In this document: positions 1-7,736 of the stretch, one piece after another
Layout of the letters: each line of letters starts with the position of its first letter
Numbering within the stretch: the stretch's first letter is position 1
DNA from: Aliiroseovarius lamellibrachiae
GTDB taxonomy: Bacteria; Pseudomonadota; Alphaproteobacteria; Rhodobacterales; Rhodobacteraceae
Reading direction: 5' to 3'
DNA length: 64,000 bases
Assembly (NCBI RefSeq): GCF_018599245.1
Contig: NZ_JAHEVJ010000002.1
Coordinates: 310,001-374,000 of the forward strand
Notes under the pieces: generated by a model
The model's input: the letters and a program-made list of their open reading frames with translations, nothing else
Told to the model about the DNA's origin: nothing
The model's database searches: none
Made by a program: the position numbers and the translations under genes

Positions 1-714
1 ACCCTCGCCACCGCCTACCGGATGCTGTTTGGCCATGCCCCGCACGAGCTGAAGCCCGGCCAGAATGTTCTGGTTTGGGGCGCGTCAGGCGGTTTGGGAT
101 CATTTGCGATCCAGTTGATCAATGCGGCCGGGGGCAACGCCATCGGTGTGATCTCGGACGAAGACAAACGCGAGTTTGTGATGTCTCTGGGTGCCAAAGG
201 TGTGATCAACCGCAAAGATTTCAGTTGCTGGGGGCAATTGCCCACCGTGAACACGCCGGAATACGCCGCTTGGTTCAAAGAAGTGCGCAAATTCGGCAAA
301 GCGATCTGGGATATCACCGGCAAAGGCAACAATGTCGACATGGTGTTTGAACACCCCGGCGAAGCCACCTTCCCGGTCTCGACCTTCGTGTGCAAAAAAG
401 GCGGGATGATCGTGATTTGTGCCGGCACCTCCGGCTTTAATTGCACCTTTGACGTGCGTTATCTTTGGATGCACCAAAAGCGTGTTCAGGGGTCGCATTT
501 TGCACATCTGAAACAGGCCGCATCGGCAAACCGCATGATGATTGAGCGTCGCATTGACCCTTGCATGTCCGAAGTCTTCCCATGGGATGAGATCCCGCAA
601 GCGCATTTGAAAATGCTGCGCAACGAACACAAGCCGGGCAATATGGCGGTGCTGGTTCAGGCCCCTAAAACCGGTCTGCGCACGTTCGAAGATGCTCTGG
701 ACGCCCGGTCGTAA
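1..714 (+). CDS. ccr: Crotonyl-CoA carboxylase/reductase, 3' part (5' end outside window)
   Basis: The reading frame is open from base 1 and ends at TAA 712-714, giving the last 237 residues. It is an NADPH-binding medium-chain dehydrogenase domain with a Rossmann motif (GASGGLGSFAIQL). The stretches FEHPGEATFPVS and YLWMHQKRVQGSHFAH are characteristic of crotonyl-CoA carboxylase/reductase rather than of ordinary quinone oxidoreductases. The family reductively carboxylates crotonyl-CoA to ethylmalonyl-CoA, the key step of the ethylmalonyl-CoA pathway for C2 assimilation and extender-unit supply. A strong hairpin terminator follows 30 bases after the stop, so this is the end of its transcript. 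Family identity is secure; the N-terminal substrate domain is not visible. Confidence 0.95.
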   Translation, partial: TLATAYRMLFGHAPHELKPGQNVLVWGASGGLGSFAIQLINAAGGNAIGVISDEDKREFVMSLGAKGVINRKDFSCWGQLPTVNTPEYAAWFKEVRKFGKAIWDITGKGNNVDMVFEHPGEATFPVSTFVCKKGGMIVICAGTSGFNCTFDVRYLWMHQKRVQGSHFAHLKQAASANRMMIERRIDPCMSEVFPWDEIPQAHLKMLRNEHKPGNMAVLVQAPKTGLRTFEDALDARS

Positions 715-743
715 CCTTACGCCCTCTGATTGAACCACTTGCC

Positions 744-773
744 CCCCCGCAGCGCCACTGCGGGGGTTTTTCT
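744..773 (+). terminator. Rho-independent terminator of ccr
   Basis: Arms CCCCCGCAG (744-752) and CTGCGGGGG (758-766) form a perfect 9-bp stem with a 5-base loop. They are followed directly by five T. It lies 30 bases after the ccr stop codon. Confidence 0.9.
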
Positions 774-931
774 TTGCCGTTGCCATTCTCTTAGGGTGAT
801 TCGGATAAAATTGATTCGGAAAACGGGGGCGCTCATCACCACTTTTCAGCATTTTTAAACCTTCATCTGTTGAAAAATCAAAAGGTTCCAAAATTCCACC
901 TCACTATTTTAGGGGAGTAAGAACCAGTGAA

Positions 932-960
932 TTAACGATTTTCCCCGCTCGTGCTACGGT
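932..960 (+). promoter_or_regulatory. Candidate promoter for the small ORF and luxR
   Basis: TTAACGA (932-938), 14 bases, then GCTACGGT (953-960). This resembles the alphaproteobacterial housekeeping promoter layout (TTGAC-type -35, GCTA-type -10). A transcript would start near 967, which favours the ATG at 994 over the upstream ATG at 964 for the small ORF. No lux box was recognised. Confidence 0.4.
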
Positions 961-993
961 TGTGTGGAGATGTCACAAAAAACGGGGCTTTAC

Positions 994-1209
994 ATGACGA
1001 ATGAATGGATCATTGATGTTCTTACCGACCTGATGGCTTTTGCTCGCAGAAACAACCTGACCGTCACGGCTGAAACCCTTGACGATGCACGACTGGTTGC
1101 TTTGACCGAACTTGCGAGTGCCGCTGATCGGAAAGCGGAGATGATGCAGTCATATGAAAGCCAGCCTGGAACAGCACCTCAGCTCACTTCAGAACGCGAC
1201 CACGCTTGA
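994..1209 (+). CDS. Small hypothetical protein overlapping luxR
   Basis: Encodes 71 residues from ATG 994 (an in-frame ATG at 964 would give 81). The product starts MTNEWIIDVLTDL, is predicted mainly helical and acidic, and has no signal peptide or membrane segment. I do not recognise a family. Its 3' end overlaps the luxR start by 56 bases in another frame, and luxR lacks a well-spaced ribosome binding site (GGAG at 1137-1140 lies 13 bases before ATG 1154). Translation of luxR may therefore be coupled to this ORF. The start at 994 is chosen because the candidate promoter would make the 964 start nearly leaderless. It could also be a leader ORF with no protein function. Confidence 0.55.
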   Translation: MTNEWIIDVLTDLMAFARRNNLTVTAETLDDARLVALTELASAADRKAEMMQSYESQPGTAPQLTSERDHA

Positions 1210-1867
1210 AGACCTTCAAGGGGTCACAGAAGCGCTGCGCGACCACTATAAAACCAGCCATGTCGTCTACCATTGGGTGAATTCCATAGGCGAACGATTT
1301 GGCGCGGGAACGTACAGCCCGGAATGGGTTGATCGCTATCTTGAAAAAGACTACCTGCGGCTGGATCCGGTGATCTTTGGCTGTTTTCAACGCTTCACGC
1401 CGGTGATTTGGAAAGAGCTTGATTGGTCGTCAAAACCCGCGCGTGCGATGTTGCAGGACGCAATGGATCACGGGCTGGGCAACCAAGGTTATACCATTCC
1501 CATTCGCGGCCCTGCTGGACAGTTTGCGCTGTTCACGCTGAACACGCAGGCGGAGGATCAGGACTGGCATGCGTTTATTGATGCCAATGCCCGCGACCTG
1601 ATGATCCTCGCGCATGAGCTGAACAAAAAGGCGCTGGAATTTGAACAATGGGGCGATGCGGCCACCACCCCAATGCTGTCGCCACGCGAACTGTCGGCGA
1701 TGACCTATCTGGCCAAAGGCATGAACCGCGCGCAGGCGGCGGCTGAGATGACCATCTCAGAGCATACGTTGCGGGTGTATATCGAGAGTGCGCGCCATAA
1801 ATTAGGCGCGCTCAACACCACTCATGCCGTGGCGCGTGCCTTGGCCACTGGGGTGATCATTGTTTGA
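1154..1867 (+). CDS. luxR: LuxR-family acyl-homoserine lactone-responsive regulator
   Basis: A 237-residue protein of standard LuxR length. The N-terminal autoinducer-binding domain carries family residues such as YHW and the aromatic/acidic pocket pattern around residues 35-100. The C-terminal GerE-type helix-turn-helix (about residues 172-232) begins with LSPREL and contains the recognition segment ISEHTLRVYIESARHKLGA. The cognate synthase gene lies 103 bases downstream in the same direction, so this is a paired rather than orphan regulator. By family knowledge it binds an AHL and activates target promoters, often including luxI. The start at 1154 gives the expected N-terminus but lies inside the preceding ORF. 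Confidence 0.93.
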   Translation: MKASLEQHLSSLQNATTLEDLQGVTEALRDHYKTSHVVYHWVNSIGERFGAGTYSPEWVDRYLEKDYLRLDPVIFGCFQRFTPVIWKELDWSSKPARAMLQDAMDHGLGNQGYTIPIRGPAGQFALFTLNTQAEDQDWHAFIDANARDLMILAHELNKKALEFEQWGDAATTPMLSPRELSAMTYLAKGMNRAQAAAEMTISEHTLRVYIESARHKLGALNTTHAVARALATGVIIV

Positions 1868-1886
1868 GGAGAGCCTTGTCTGAAGG

Positions 1887-1908
1887 TTAATCGACCGTGC
1901 GCTACGCT
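1887..1908 (+). promoter_or_regulatory. Candidate luxI promoter
   Basis: TTAATCG (1887-1893) and GCTACGCT (1901-1908) echo the elements before the small ORF (TTAACGA and GCTACGGT), though with a shorter spacer. The luxI start at 1971 has a good ribosome binding site, AAAGGAG at 1957-1963. No convincing dyad lux box is visible. Confidence 0.3.
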
Positions 1909-1970
1909 TGTGGGAATTAACCATTGTGGCGGCATTGTGACCGCAGCTGATCGGACAAAGGAGCCCCACG

Positions 1971-2621
1971 ATGCTGCGCTATCTCTATGCCAACGACCTG
2001 TGCCGTTTCCCTTTGCTGCGTGACACGATGTTTCGTGACCGGGCAGAGCAGTTTTCAAAACGTCTGGGGTGGGCGGTGACCGTCAATGACGCCGGTGAAG
2101 AGCGGGATGAATATGACGCGATGAACCCGCTTTATGTGATCTGGGAAATGGCGGATGGGCGCCATGGTGGATCAATGCGGTTCTTGCCCACCGTGGGGCA
2201 AACCATGGTGAACGACCACTTTAGCCATCTGACCGGCGGTGTGACCATCGAAAGCCCGCTGATCTGGGAATGCACCCGGTTTTGCCTGTCTCCTAATGCT
2301 GATCGCCGTGCCTCGGCCGCCCTGGCGCTGGGCGCGGGCGAGTTGATGTCCGCCTTTAAGCTAAAGCATTACGTCGGCGTGTTTGATCCGCGAATGGAGC
2401 GGATTTACCGCCTGATGGGGCTGGAACCAGAGGTGATCGGCACCGATGGCGAAGGGCGCGAGAAAATCGGCGTGGGCCTTTGGTCGATGAATGACGACGC
2501 TTTTGCCCCCACCCTCAAACGCGTCGGCGTCAACCGTGATGTAAGCCGCAGTTGGTTGCGCTACTCGCTTGCGGGCAAACCGATGCCGGATCTGGGCGAC
2601 AGCTTCGCAGAAACCGCTTAG
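1971..2621 (+). CDS. luxI: LuxI-family acyl-homoserine lactone synthase
   Basis: A 216-residue autoinducer synthase that makes an AHL from S-adenosylmethionine and an acyl-ACP. All the hallmark residues of the family are present: R24, F28, W34, D46, D49, R70, F84, E100 and R103 (local motifs DEYD, GSMRFLPT and ECTRF). AAAGGAG lies eight bases before the ATG. It sits directly downstream of luxR, forming a complete quorum-sensing module, and is followed by a hairpin terminator at 2682-2710. The acyl chain length cannot be read from sequence. Confidence 0.95.
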   Translation: MLRYLYANDLCRFPLLRDTMFRDRAEQFSKRLGWAVTVNDAGEERDEYDAMNPLYVIWEMADGRHGGSMRFLPTVGQTMVNDHFSHLTGGVTIESPLIWECTRFCLSPNADRRASAALALGAGELMSAFKLKHYVGVFDPRMERIYRLMGLEPEVIGTDGEGREKIGVGLWSMNDDAFAPTLKRVGVNRDVSRSWLRYSLAGKPMPDLGDSFAETA

Positions 2622-2681
2622 GCGATCAGAAGGCTGCGGTGGGCGCAGCGGGTGTTGCTTTTGGATATTTATAGAAAGAGG

Positions 2682-2710
2682 AAAAGGCGAAGCGGGAGTT
2701 TCGCCTTTTC
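2682..2710 (+). terminator. Terminator after luxI
   Basis: AAAAGGCGAA (2682-2691) pairs with TTCGCCTTTT (2700-2709) around an 8-base loop. The T-rich arm itself supplies the U tract. Confidence 0.7.
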
Positions 2711-2740
2711 GTGCATTCAGCAAGCGGGTAGGGTCGCGAA

Positions 2741-4279
2741 ATGAGCGAAACTGCCCCCATCATCTATTCCGAAGACCAAGCCGAAGCCCATGACCGTGTG
2801 GCTGACATGCTGCGTGCAGCGGGCGTCAATCTGGATGACGCGCTGCTGACGCCGCTGTCAGATGGAAAATCACAGGTTTTTGCGGTGATGGGCAAGGCGG
2901 GATCGGGTAAGACCCTGTTGCTGGGGCAGCTCTATAAAGCGTTAGAGGCGGCGGGCGTTGATATCGTCTCGGGCGACTACGAAGGCAAAAAGCGCAAAGA
3001 TCGCAGAACCTTGGCCATTCTGGCCCCCACCAACAAAGCGGCGTCCGTGTTGCGGTTGCGCGGCGTGCCGGCCACCACGATCCACCGCATTCTTTATACG
3101 CCCGTCTACGACCCGGAATATGAAAAGATCGCGGAATGGCTGGCGGACAATGGCGAACGGCCCGAGATCGAAGGCCTGACGGATGAGGCGCTTGACCGTG
3201 CTTACGCGTTTTATCAGCAACAAAAATCGATCCCGGGCGCGCTGGCCGCAGCGGGCCTGCGCGGATCAGATTTTATCACCGGGTGGAAACGCCGCGATGA
3301 CCCGCTGGACATCGGTTTTGTCGACGAAAGCTCGATGCTGGATGACAAGCAATTTGAGGATCTGCGCGAGATTTTTCCGACCCTGATCCTGTTTGGCGAC
3401 CCGGCACAGCTGGCCCCAGTTGGTCAATCGGGCACTATGGTTTTTGATAAACTGGGGGACACGCGCAAACTTGAGCTTAGCCGCATTCACCGCCAAGCGG
3501 ATGACAATCCGATCCTTGATCTGGCCCATGCGCTGTCCGATGACAGTCTGAGTTTCGAGACGTTTGAGCGAATGATCGAAGAGGCCGCGCGCCGGGATGA
3601 CCGGGTGGTGGTGGCCCCGCGAGTGAATGCCGATCTGATGTCGAGGTCTCCGGTTTTGGTGTGGCGCAACAAGACCCGTGTGCGCTTGATCACTGCCTTT
3701 CGAGGTGCCTTTGGCGCGCCTGCGGAGGAACTGATGCCGGGCGAGCCGTTGATTTGCGATGGGATTGAGCTGCCTCTGAAACACCGCAAAAAGCGCATCG
3801 ACCTTGAGGCGCGCGGCCTGATCAAAGGCGCGCAATGTGTTTACCTCGGGCCAGGTAAGCGCCCCGGATTTTCGCGTCTGCATGTGATGGGGGCGGAAGA
3901 TCCTCAGGTGTCGGCCGCGTCCATTATCAAAATTGAAATGCCGGACGAAGAAGAACCCTTTATCCCCTTTGCCGCGCGGATGGGGGCGGCGTTTTTGCAT
4001 GGGGCTGCTGTGACCATTCACAAGGCGCAGGGCAGTCAGTGGTCCGATGTTCAGGTGTTCTCACCGGATATTTATGCCGCCGCCCAGATGGGTCGCAAAG
4101 AGGCGGGGATCGCCCTGTGGAAACGCCTCGCCTATGTCGCCATCACGCGGGCCGAAACACGGCTGCATTGGGTTACACGCTATGCGATGGCGCGCCCGGC
4201 GGGGGATCTTGGAACGGATGATTTGCGCGCCCCCGCCGCCCCGTTGCAGTTGCAAACTGAGGGAGAGGACGATGCCTAG
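2741..4279 (+). CDS. RecD-like ATP-dependent DNA helicase / exonuclease subunit
   Basis: A 512-residue superfamily 1 helicase. Walker A is GKAGSGKT (residues 51-58), Walker B is VDESS near residue 194, and LFGDPAQLAPVG matches motif III. TIHKAQGSQ near residue 425 is the RecD/UvrD-type motif V region, and YVAITRAETRLHW is motif VI. It belongs to the group often annotated as ATP-dependent RecD-like helicase or exodeoxyribonuclease V alpha-like. It probably acts alone, because no recB or recC lies nearby. Substrate polarity and nuclease activity cannot be told; no nuclease motif is visible. The stop overlaps the next gene's start by 8 bases, so the two are likely translated from one mRNA. Confidence 0.85.
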   Translation: MSETAPIIYSEDQAEAHDRVADMLRAAGVNLDDALLTPLSDGKSQVFAVMGKAGSGKTLLLGQLYKALEAAGVDIVSGDYEGKKRKDRRTLAILAPTNKAASVLRLRGVPATTIHRILYTPVYDPEYEKIAEWLADNGERPEIEGLTDEALDRAYAFYQQQKSIPGALAAAGLRGSDFITGWKRRDDPLDIGFVDESSMLDDKQFEDLREIFPTLILFGDPAQLAPVGQSGTMVFDKLGDTRKLELSRIHRQADDNPILDLAHALSDDSLSFETFERMIEEAARRDDRVVVAPRVNADLMSRSPVLVWRNKTRVRLITAFRGAFGAPAEELMPGEPLICDGIELPLKHRKKRIDLEARGLIKGAQCVYLGPGKRPGFSRLHVMGAEDPQVSAASIIKIEMPDEEEPFIPFAARMGAAFLHGAAVTIHKAQGSQWSDVQVFSPDIYAAAQMGRKEAGIALWKRLAYVAITRAETRLHWVTRYAMARPAGDLGTDDLRAPAAPLQLQTEGEDDA

Positions 4280-5000
4280 CATATTGATCACAGGGGCCAG
4301 CGCCGGAATTGGTCGTGCGGTGGCCGAGCTGTTTTTGGACAAAGGCTGGACCGTGGGGCTTTTGGCGCGCCGCAAGGAGGCGTTGAACGCGGTGGCCGCC
4401 GGGCGAGAAAACGCCATTGTTCTGCCTGCGGACGTTACGGATGAGGCGGCGGTTCAGGCGGCTGTGTCGTCGTTTGCCGCGAAAGCCGGGCGGTTGGACG
4501 TGCTTTTTAACAACGCCGGGATGTTCACACCTGCGACCACGATTGACGAGGTGTCTTTGGCGGATTGGACGCATGCGGTGAACGTGAATCTGACAGGGAT
4601 GTTCCTATGCGCGCGTGCGGCGTTTGCCCAGATGCGGGCGCAGTCCCCGCAAGGGGGGCGGATCATTAACAACGGGTCGATTTCGGCCCATGTACCGCGT
4701 GAAGGCGCCGTCACCTATACGGTGACCAAACATGGCGTCACCGGCCTGACACGCCAACTGAGCCTTGATGGGCGCGCTTTTGACATCGCCTGTGGGCAAA
4801 TTGACATAGGCAATGCGCGCACTGATTTATTGCAGGGAATTGTCGAGGATGCGGTGGCCGAAGGCGAGGTGCCGCCACCGACCATGGATGTCACTGATGT
4901 GGCGTCATCTGTGTTGCACATGGCCACGCTGCCAGCTGAGGCAAACGTGCAGTTTATGACCGTCATGGCGACAAAGATGCCCTTTATTGGGCGCGGATAA
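4272..5000 (+). CDS. Short-chain dehydrogenase/reductase (SDR)
   Basis: A 242-residue classical SDR. The NAD(P) motif TGASAGIG spans residues 7-14, NNAG spans 80-83, the catalytic Ser is 136 or 138, and the Tyr149-x3-Lys153 pair completes the active site. The reading frame is open back to 4047, but the ATG at 4272 puts the Rossmann glycines at the usual position and overlaps the helicase stop by 8 bases. Substrate is unknown; the family oxidises or reduces alcohols, sugars and ketones. A CTAGAAAA repeat array starts 68 bases after the stop, in the convergent gap with the next gene. Confidence 0.9.
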   Translation: MPSILITGASAGIGRAVAELFLDKGWTVGLLARRKEALNAVAAGRENAIVLPADVTDEAAVQAAVSSFAAKAGRLDVLFNNAGMFTPATTIDEVSLADWTHAVNVNLTGMFLCARAAFAQMRAQSPQGGRIINNGSISAHVPREGAVTYTVTKHGVTGLTRQLSLDGRAFDIACGQIDIGNARTDLLQGIVEDAVAEGEVPPPTMDVTDVASSVLHMATLPAEANVQFMTVMATKMPFIGRG

Positions 5001-5067
5001 CAATTCGACACGCAGTGCTGATTTCTGATGGGGCCTTGACGGAAACCGAGGCTGGGTGTTGGTCTTT

Positions 5068-5180
5068 CTAGAAAACTAGAAAACTAGAAAACTAGAAAAC
5101 TAGAAAACTAGAAAACTAGAAAACTAGAAAACTAGAAAACTAGAAAACTAGAAAACTAGAAAACTAGAAAACTAGTTTTC
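5068..5180. repeat. Tandem array of the octanucleotide CTAGAAAA (array 1)
   Basis: Fourteen CTAG tetramers spaced exactly 8 bases apart give 13 perfect CTAGAAAA units from 5068. The array ends in CTAGTTTTC, so its last unit forms the perfect palindrome GAAAACTAGTTTTC (5167-5180). It lies between convergent genes, 68 bases after the SDR stop and 5 bases before the stop of the minus-strand gene. A second array of the same unit, orientation and right boundary is at 37173-37301. It is not a CRISPR array because there are no spacers. Confidence 0.98.
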
Positions 5181-5185
5181 CCGTA

Positions 5186-5956
5186 TCAACCGCGCTGAAT
5201 GACCCGAAATACTGCTGATGCCCCCCAGCCAGCGGCAATAGCGATGACCAAAGACAACAGGCCATAGATCAGCGGCTGACTATGGGCGAGATTGTAGATC
5301 CAGCGCTCCAGCCCAACTTTACGCACGTTGATCACCGTCTCGTAGTGCGCCGAAACATATCCGCCGCGGGTCAGGAAAATCCGGGTGCGATAGTCCCCTT
5401 CGATCAAGTTCGAAGGAAGGGCGATGCGGGCGTCAAACAACGTGTCTTTATAAATATTGACCGAGTTTTCCACCAGCCGGTAGGTGCCGGCGTTCTCGCG
5501 AATACGGATCAGCGCTTCGGTGAAACTGGTCGGGTCCACATTGGTAAACGGGCTTTCGCTGACCTTGATGGTTTGCGAGACGGACACCAAATGGCGCAGG
5601 TCATCGAGCACGGAAATCGACTTGTCCAGATCAGCCGAGGTTGCAACAGCGTAAAAGCTGGGCGCAGAGGCCAAGTCCAGCGCTTCGGTGTTCACCCAGA
5701 TGCCAAAGCGTTTGTCTTTGCGGCGCACGGTGACCGGTCCACTGGGGCCTTCGACCACCACAACCACCTCTAAAGGTTCATCCGCCGGGGCCGGGGTATC
5801 ACGCTTCACTGCACCAAAGATCAGGATTTCAGAGCCCACAAAGGTCGCATTGATGGACACGAGGTTTTGGCTCAGCCCCGCCACGACTTCTTCGGCGGCG
5901 CGCGCCGGTGACAGGCAAAATGTCAGGGCCATAAGGGCGGCAAACAGGCGCAGCAT
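5186..5956 (-). CDS. TIGR02186-family membrane-anchored protein
   Basis: A 256-residue protein with an N-terminal signal peptide (cleavage expected after PARA), a periplasmic beta-rich domain, and one C-terminal membrane helix (about residues 228-250) followed by a short basic tail. It matches the conserved alphaproteobacterial family TIGR02186, which is typically encoded next to a TauE/SafE (TSUP) transporter, as here. The start codon overlaps the transporter's stop by one base (TGATG), indicating co-translation. Its function is not established; the constant pairing suggests an accessory subunit of the exporter. Confidence 0.85.
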   Translation of the reverse strand: MLRLFAALMALTFCLSPARAAEEVVAGLSQNLVSINATFVGSEILIFGAVKRDTPAPADEPLEVVVVVEGPSGPVTVRRKDKRFGIWVNTEALDLASAPSFYAVATSADLDKSISVLDDLRHLVSVSQTIKVSESPFTNVDPTSFTEALIRIRENAGTYRLVENSVNIYKDTLFDARIALPSNLIEGDYRTRIFLTRGGYVSAHYETVINVRKVGLERWIYNLAHSQPLIYGLLSLVIAIAAGWGASAVFRVIQRG

Positions 5957-6873
5957 CAGTGCCCCCCCCCCTTGCCGATTTCATAAAGCTCCGCGGGCTG
6001 GATCAAGAGATCAAGCGCGAGCTTGCCACAGACCACAATCACCATCAGCGCAAGCAGACTGCGCAGCTGTTCGGCCTTCAGTTTCACCCCAATGCGCGCG
6101 CCAACCTGGGCGCCAACAACACCGCCAATCAGCAATAGAAGCGCAAGCGCCATATCAACCGTATAGTTGGTGGTGGCGTGCAATAGCGTGGTGAAAGCGG
6201 TCACAAAAATGATCTGAAACAGCGAGGTGCCGATAACCACTTTGGTCGGCATGCCCAACAGATAGATCATCGCAGGAACCATAATAAACCCGCCGCCTAC
6301 ACCCATGATCGCGGCCAAAATCCCCACCAGAACCCCCACCAAAAGTGGCGGAATGACCGAGATATACAGCCCCGAGGTGCGGAATTTCATCTTGAAGGGA
6401 AGATTATGCACCCACAGGTGTTTGTGCCGTTTCGAAACCCCGCGACCGCCGCGTGTTTTCAAAAGGGCATTCAGGCTTTCGACAAACATCAGCGCGCCGA
6501 TAATGCCCAAAAACAGCACGTAACACAGCTTAACCAACAGATCGACCTGACCCAATGCCTTGAGCGTGTTAAACAGCTGGACCCCAAATGCGGCGCCCAA
6601 AAGCCCGCCCAACAACAACACCAATCCCATCCTGAGATCGACGGTCTTTCGTTTGAAATGTGCCAAAACACCGGAAAACGAAGAGGCGACAATCTGGGCG
6701 GCCCCCGTGGCCACAGCCACCGCCGGCGGGATGCCGATAAAAAACAAAAGAGGGGTCAAAAGAAACCCACCGCCCACACCAAACATACCAGACAGGATGC
6801 CAACAATCCCGCCGAGTCCCAGAAGCAAAAAGGCATTCACCGAAACTTCGGCGATCGGAAGATAAATTTGCAT
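5956..6873 (-). CDS. TauE/SafE (TSUP) family anion exporter
   Basis: A 305-residue membrane protein with about eight hydrophobic helices. It shows the duplicated TSUP signature, with glycine-rich motifs GMFGVGGGFLLTPLL in the first half and AIMGVGGGFIMVPAM in the second. The family moves sulfite, sulfonates or other small anions across the inner membrane. The distal gene of the pair encodes the TIGR02186 partner. The last codons (GKGGGH) are encoded by a run of ten G on the coding strand (5962-5971), a possible slippage tract. Confidence 0.9.
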   Translation of the reverse strand: MQIYLPIAEVSVNAFLLLGLGGIVGILSGMFGVGGGFLLTPLLFFIGIPPAVAVATGAAQIVASSFSGVLAHFKRKTVDLRMGLVLLLGGLLGAAFGVQLFNTLKALGQVDLLVKLCYVLFLGIIGALMFVESLNALLKTRGGRGVSKRHKHLWVHNLPFKMKFRTSGLYISVIPPLLVGVLVGILAAIMGVGGGFIMVPAMIYLLGMPTKVVIGTSLFQIIFVTAFTTLLHATTNYTVDMALALLLLIGGVVGAQVGARIGVKLKAEQLRSLLALMVIVVCGKLALDLLIQPAELYEIGKGGGH

Positions 6874-6932
6874 CAGCAGACCGATTTTGTCGAAAGGGTT
6901 ATAATCTCTTTTATTGCCGTATTTTCGATCTA

Positions 6933-7736
6933 TTAGTCACGCGTTAAGTACTGGCGAACCACTTTTTCCAGCTTTTTTGCGCCAAGTGGCGCCATAGCTT
7001 TGGTGTGGCTGTGGCTGATCGCTTCATCTGATAGGCCCTGCGCCATGTTTGTGATCACAGAAACCCCCAATACGCGCAACCCAAGAAACCGTGCAAGAAT
7101 CACTTCGGGCACCGTCGACATGCCCACCGCATCGGCCCCAAGGGTGCGAATGGCACGAATTTCGGCGGGGGTTTCAAAGCTTGGCCCTGAATACCACGCA
7201 TAAACGCCGGGCTTTAGGGCGATGCTTTCGCCCGCGGCCAATTCGGTAAAACGGGCGCGCATGTCCGCGTCATATGCGCCGCCCATCGGCACAAACCGTG
7301 CGTCCGACCGCTCGCCAATTAGTGGATTGAGACCCGAGAAGTTGATGTGATCCTCAATCAGCATCAGCTCGCCGGGGGGAATGTCTTGGCGCAAGGAACC
7401 CGCCGCATTGGTCACGATCAAGCGATCGGCGCCCAAGGCTTTCAGAACCTCAAGGGGCAGGCGCATCACATCGCCACGACCGCTTTCATAATAATGCGCG
7501 CGCCCGCCAAAAACGGCGACCCGCGTGCCTTCGAGGGTGCCGATCACAAGGTTGGGGTTATGGCCCGACACGCCGGCATGGGGAAAACCAGCAAGGTCGG
7601 AATAAGGGATTGCAACCCCATCCACAGCATCCGCCAGATGCCCCAGACCAGACCCAAGGATCAAGCCAACCTCAACCGGCGCATCACCTGCTGCCGCGCG
7701 TATGTGCGCGGCCAGCTGATCAGCGTTCTTTGACAT
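6933..7736 (-). CDS. Purine-nucleoside phosphorylase
   Basis: A 267-residue member of the trimeric PNP family. Motifs are GLILGSGLGHLAD (phosphate loop), GGRAHYYESG, TNAAGSL, and YSGPSFETPAEI followed by GADAVGMSTVPE, the purine and ribose site. It cleaves purine nucleosides phosphorolytically to base and ribose-1-phosphate. The start at 7736 (MSKNADQ) is preferred over the longer frame to 7787; it overlaps the permease gene by 17 bases. As the last gene of the BMP-type importer operon it processes the imported nucleosides, which supports nucleosides as the transported substrate. Confidence 0.93.
   Translation of the reverse strand: MSKNADQLAAHIRAAAGDAPVEVGLILGSGLGHLADAVDGVAIPYSDLAGFPHAGVSGHNPNLVIGTLEGTRVAVFGGRAHYYESGRGDVMRLPLEVLKALGADRLIVTNAAGSLRQDIPPGELMLIEDHINFSGLNPLIGERSDARFVPMGGAYDADMRARFTELAAGESIALKPGVYAWYSGPSFETPAEIRAIRTLGADAVGMSTVPEVILARFLGLRVLGVSVITNMAQGLSDEAISHSHTKAMAPLGAKKLEKVVRQYLTRD

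Noticed and set aside
4047-4271. N-terminal extension of the SDR frame
   Set aside because: It overlaps the helicase gene in another frame and would displace the Rossmann motif from the N-terminus.
5068-5180. Array 1 as a CRISPR or iteron origin
   Set aside because: Units are 8 bp with no spacers, no cas genes and no replication gene nearby.
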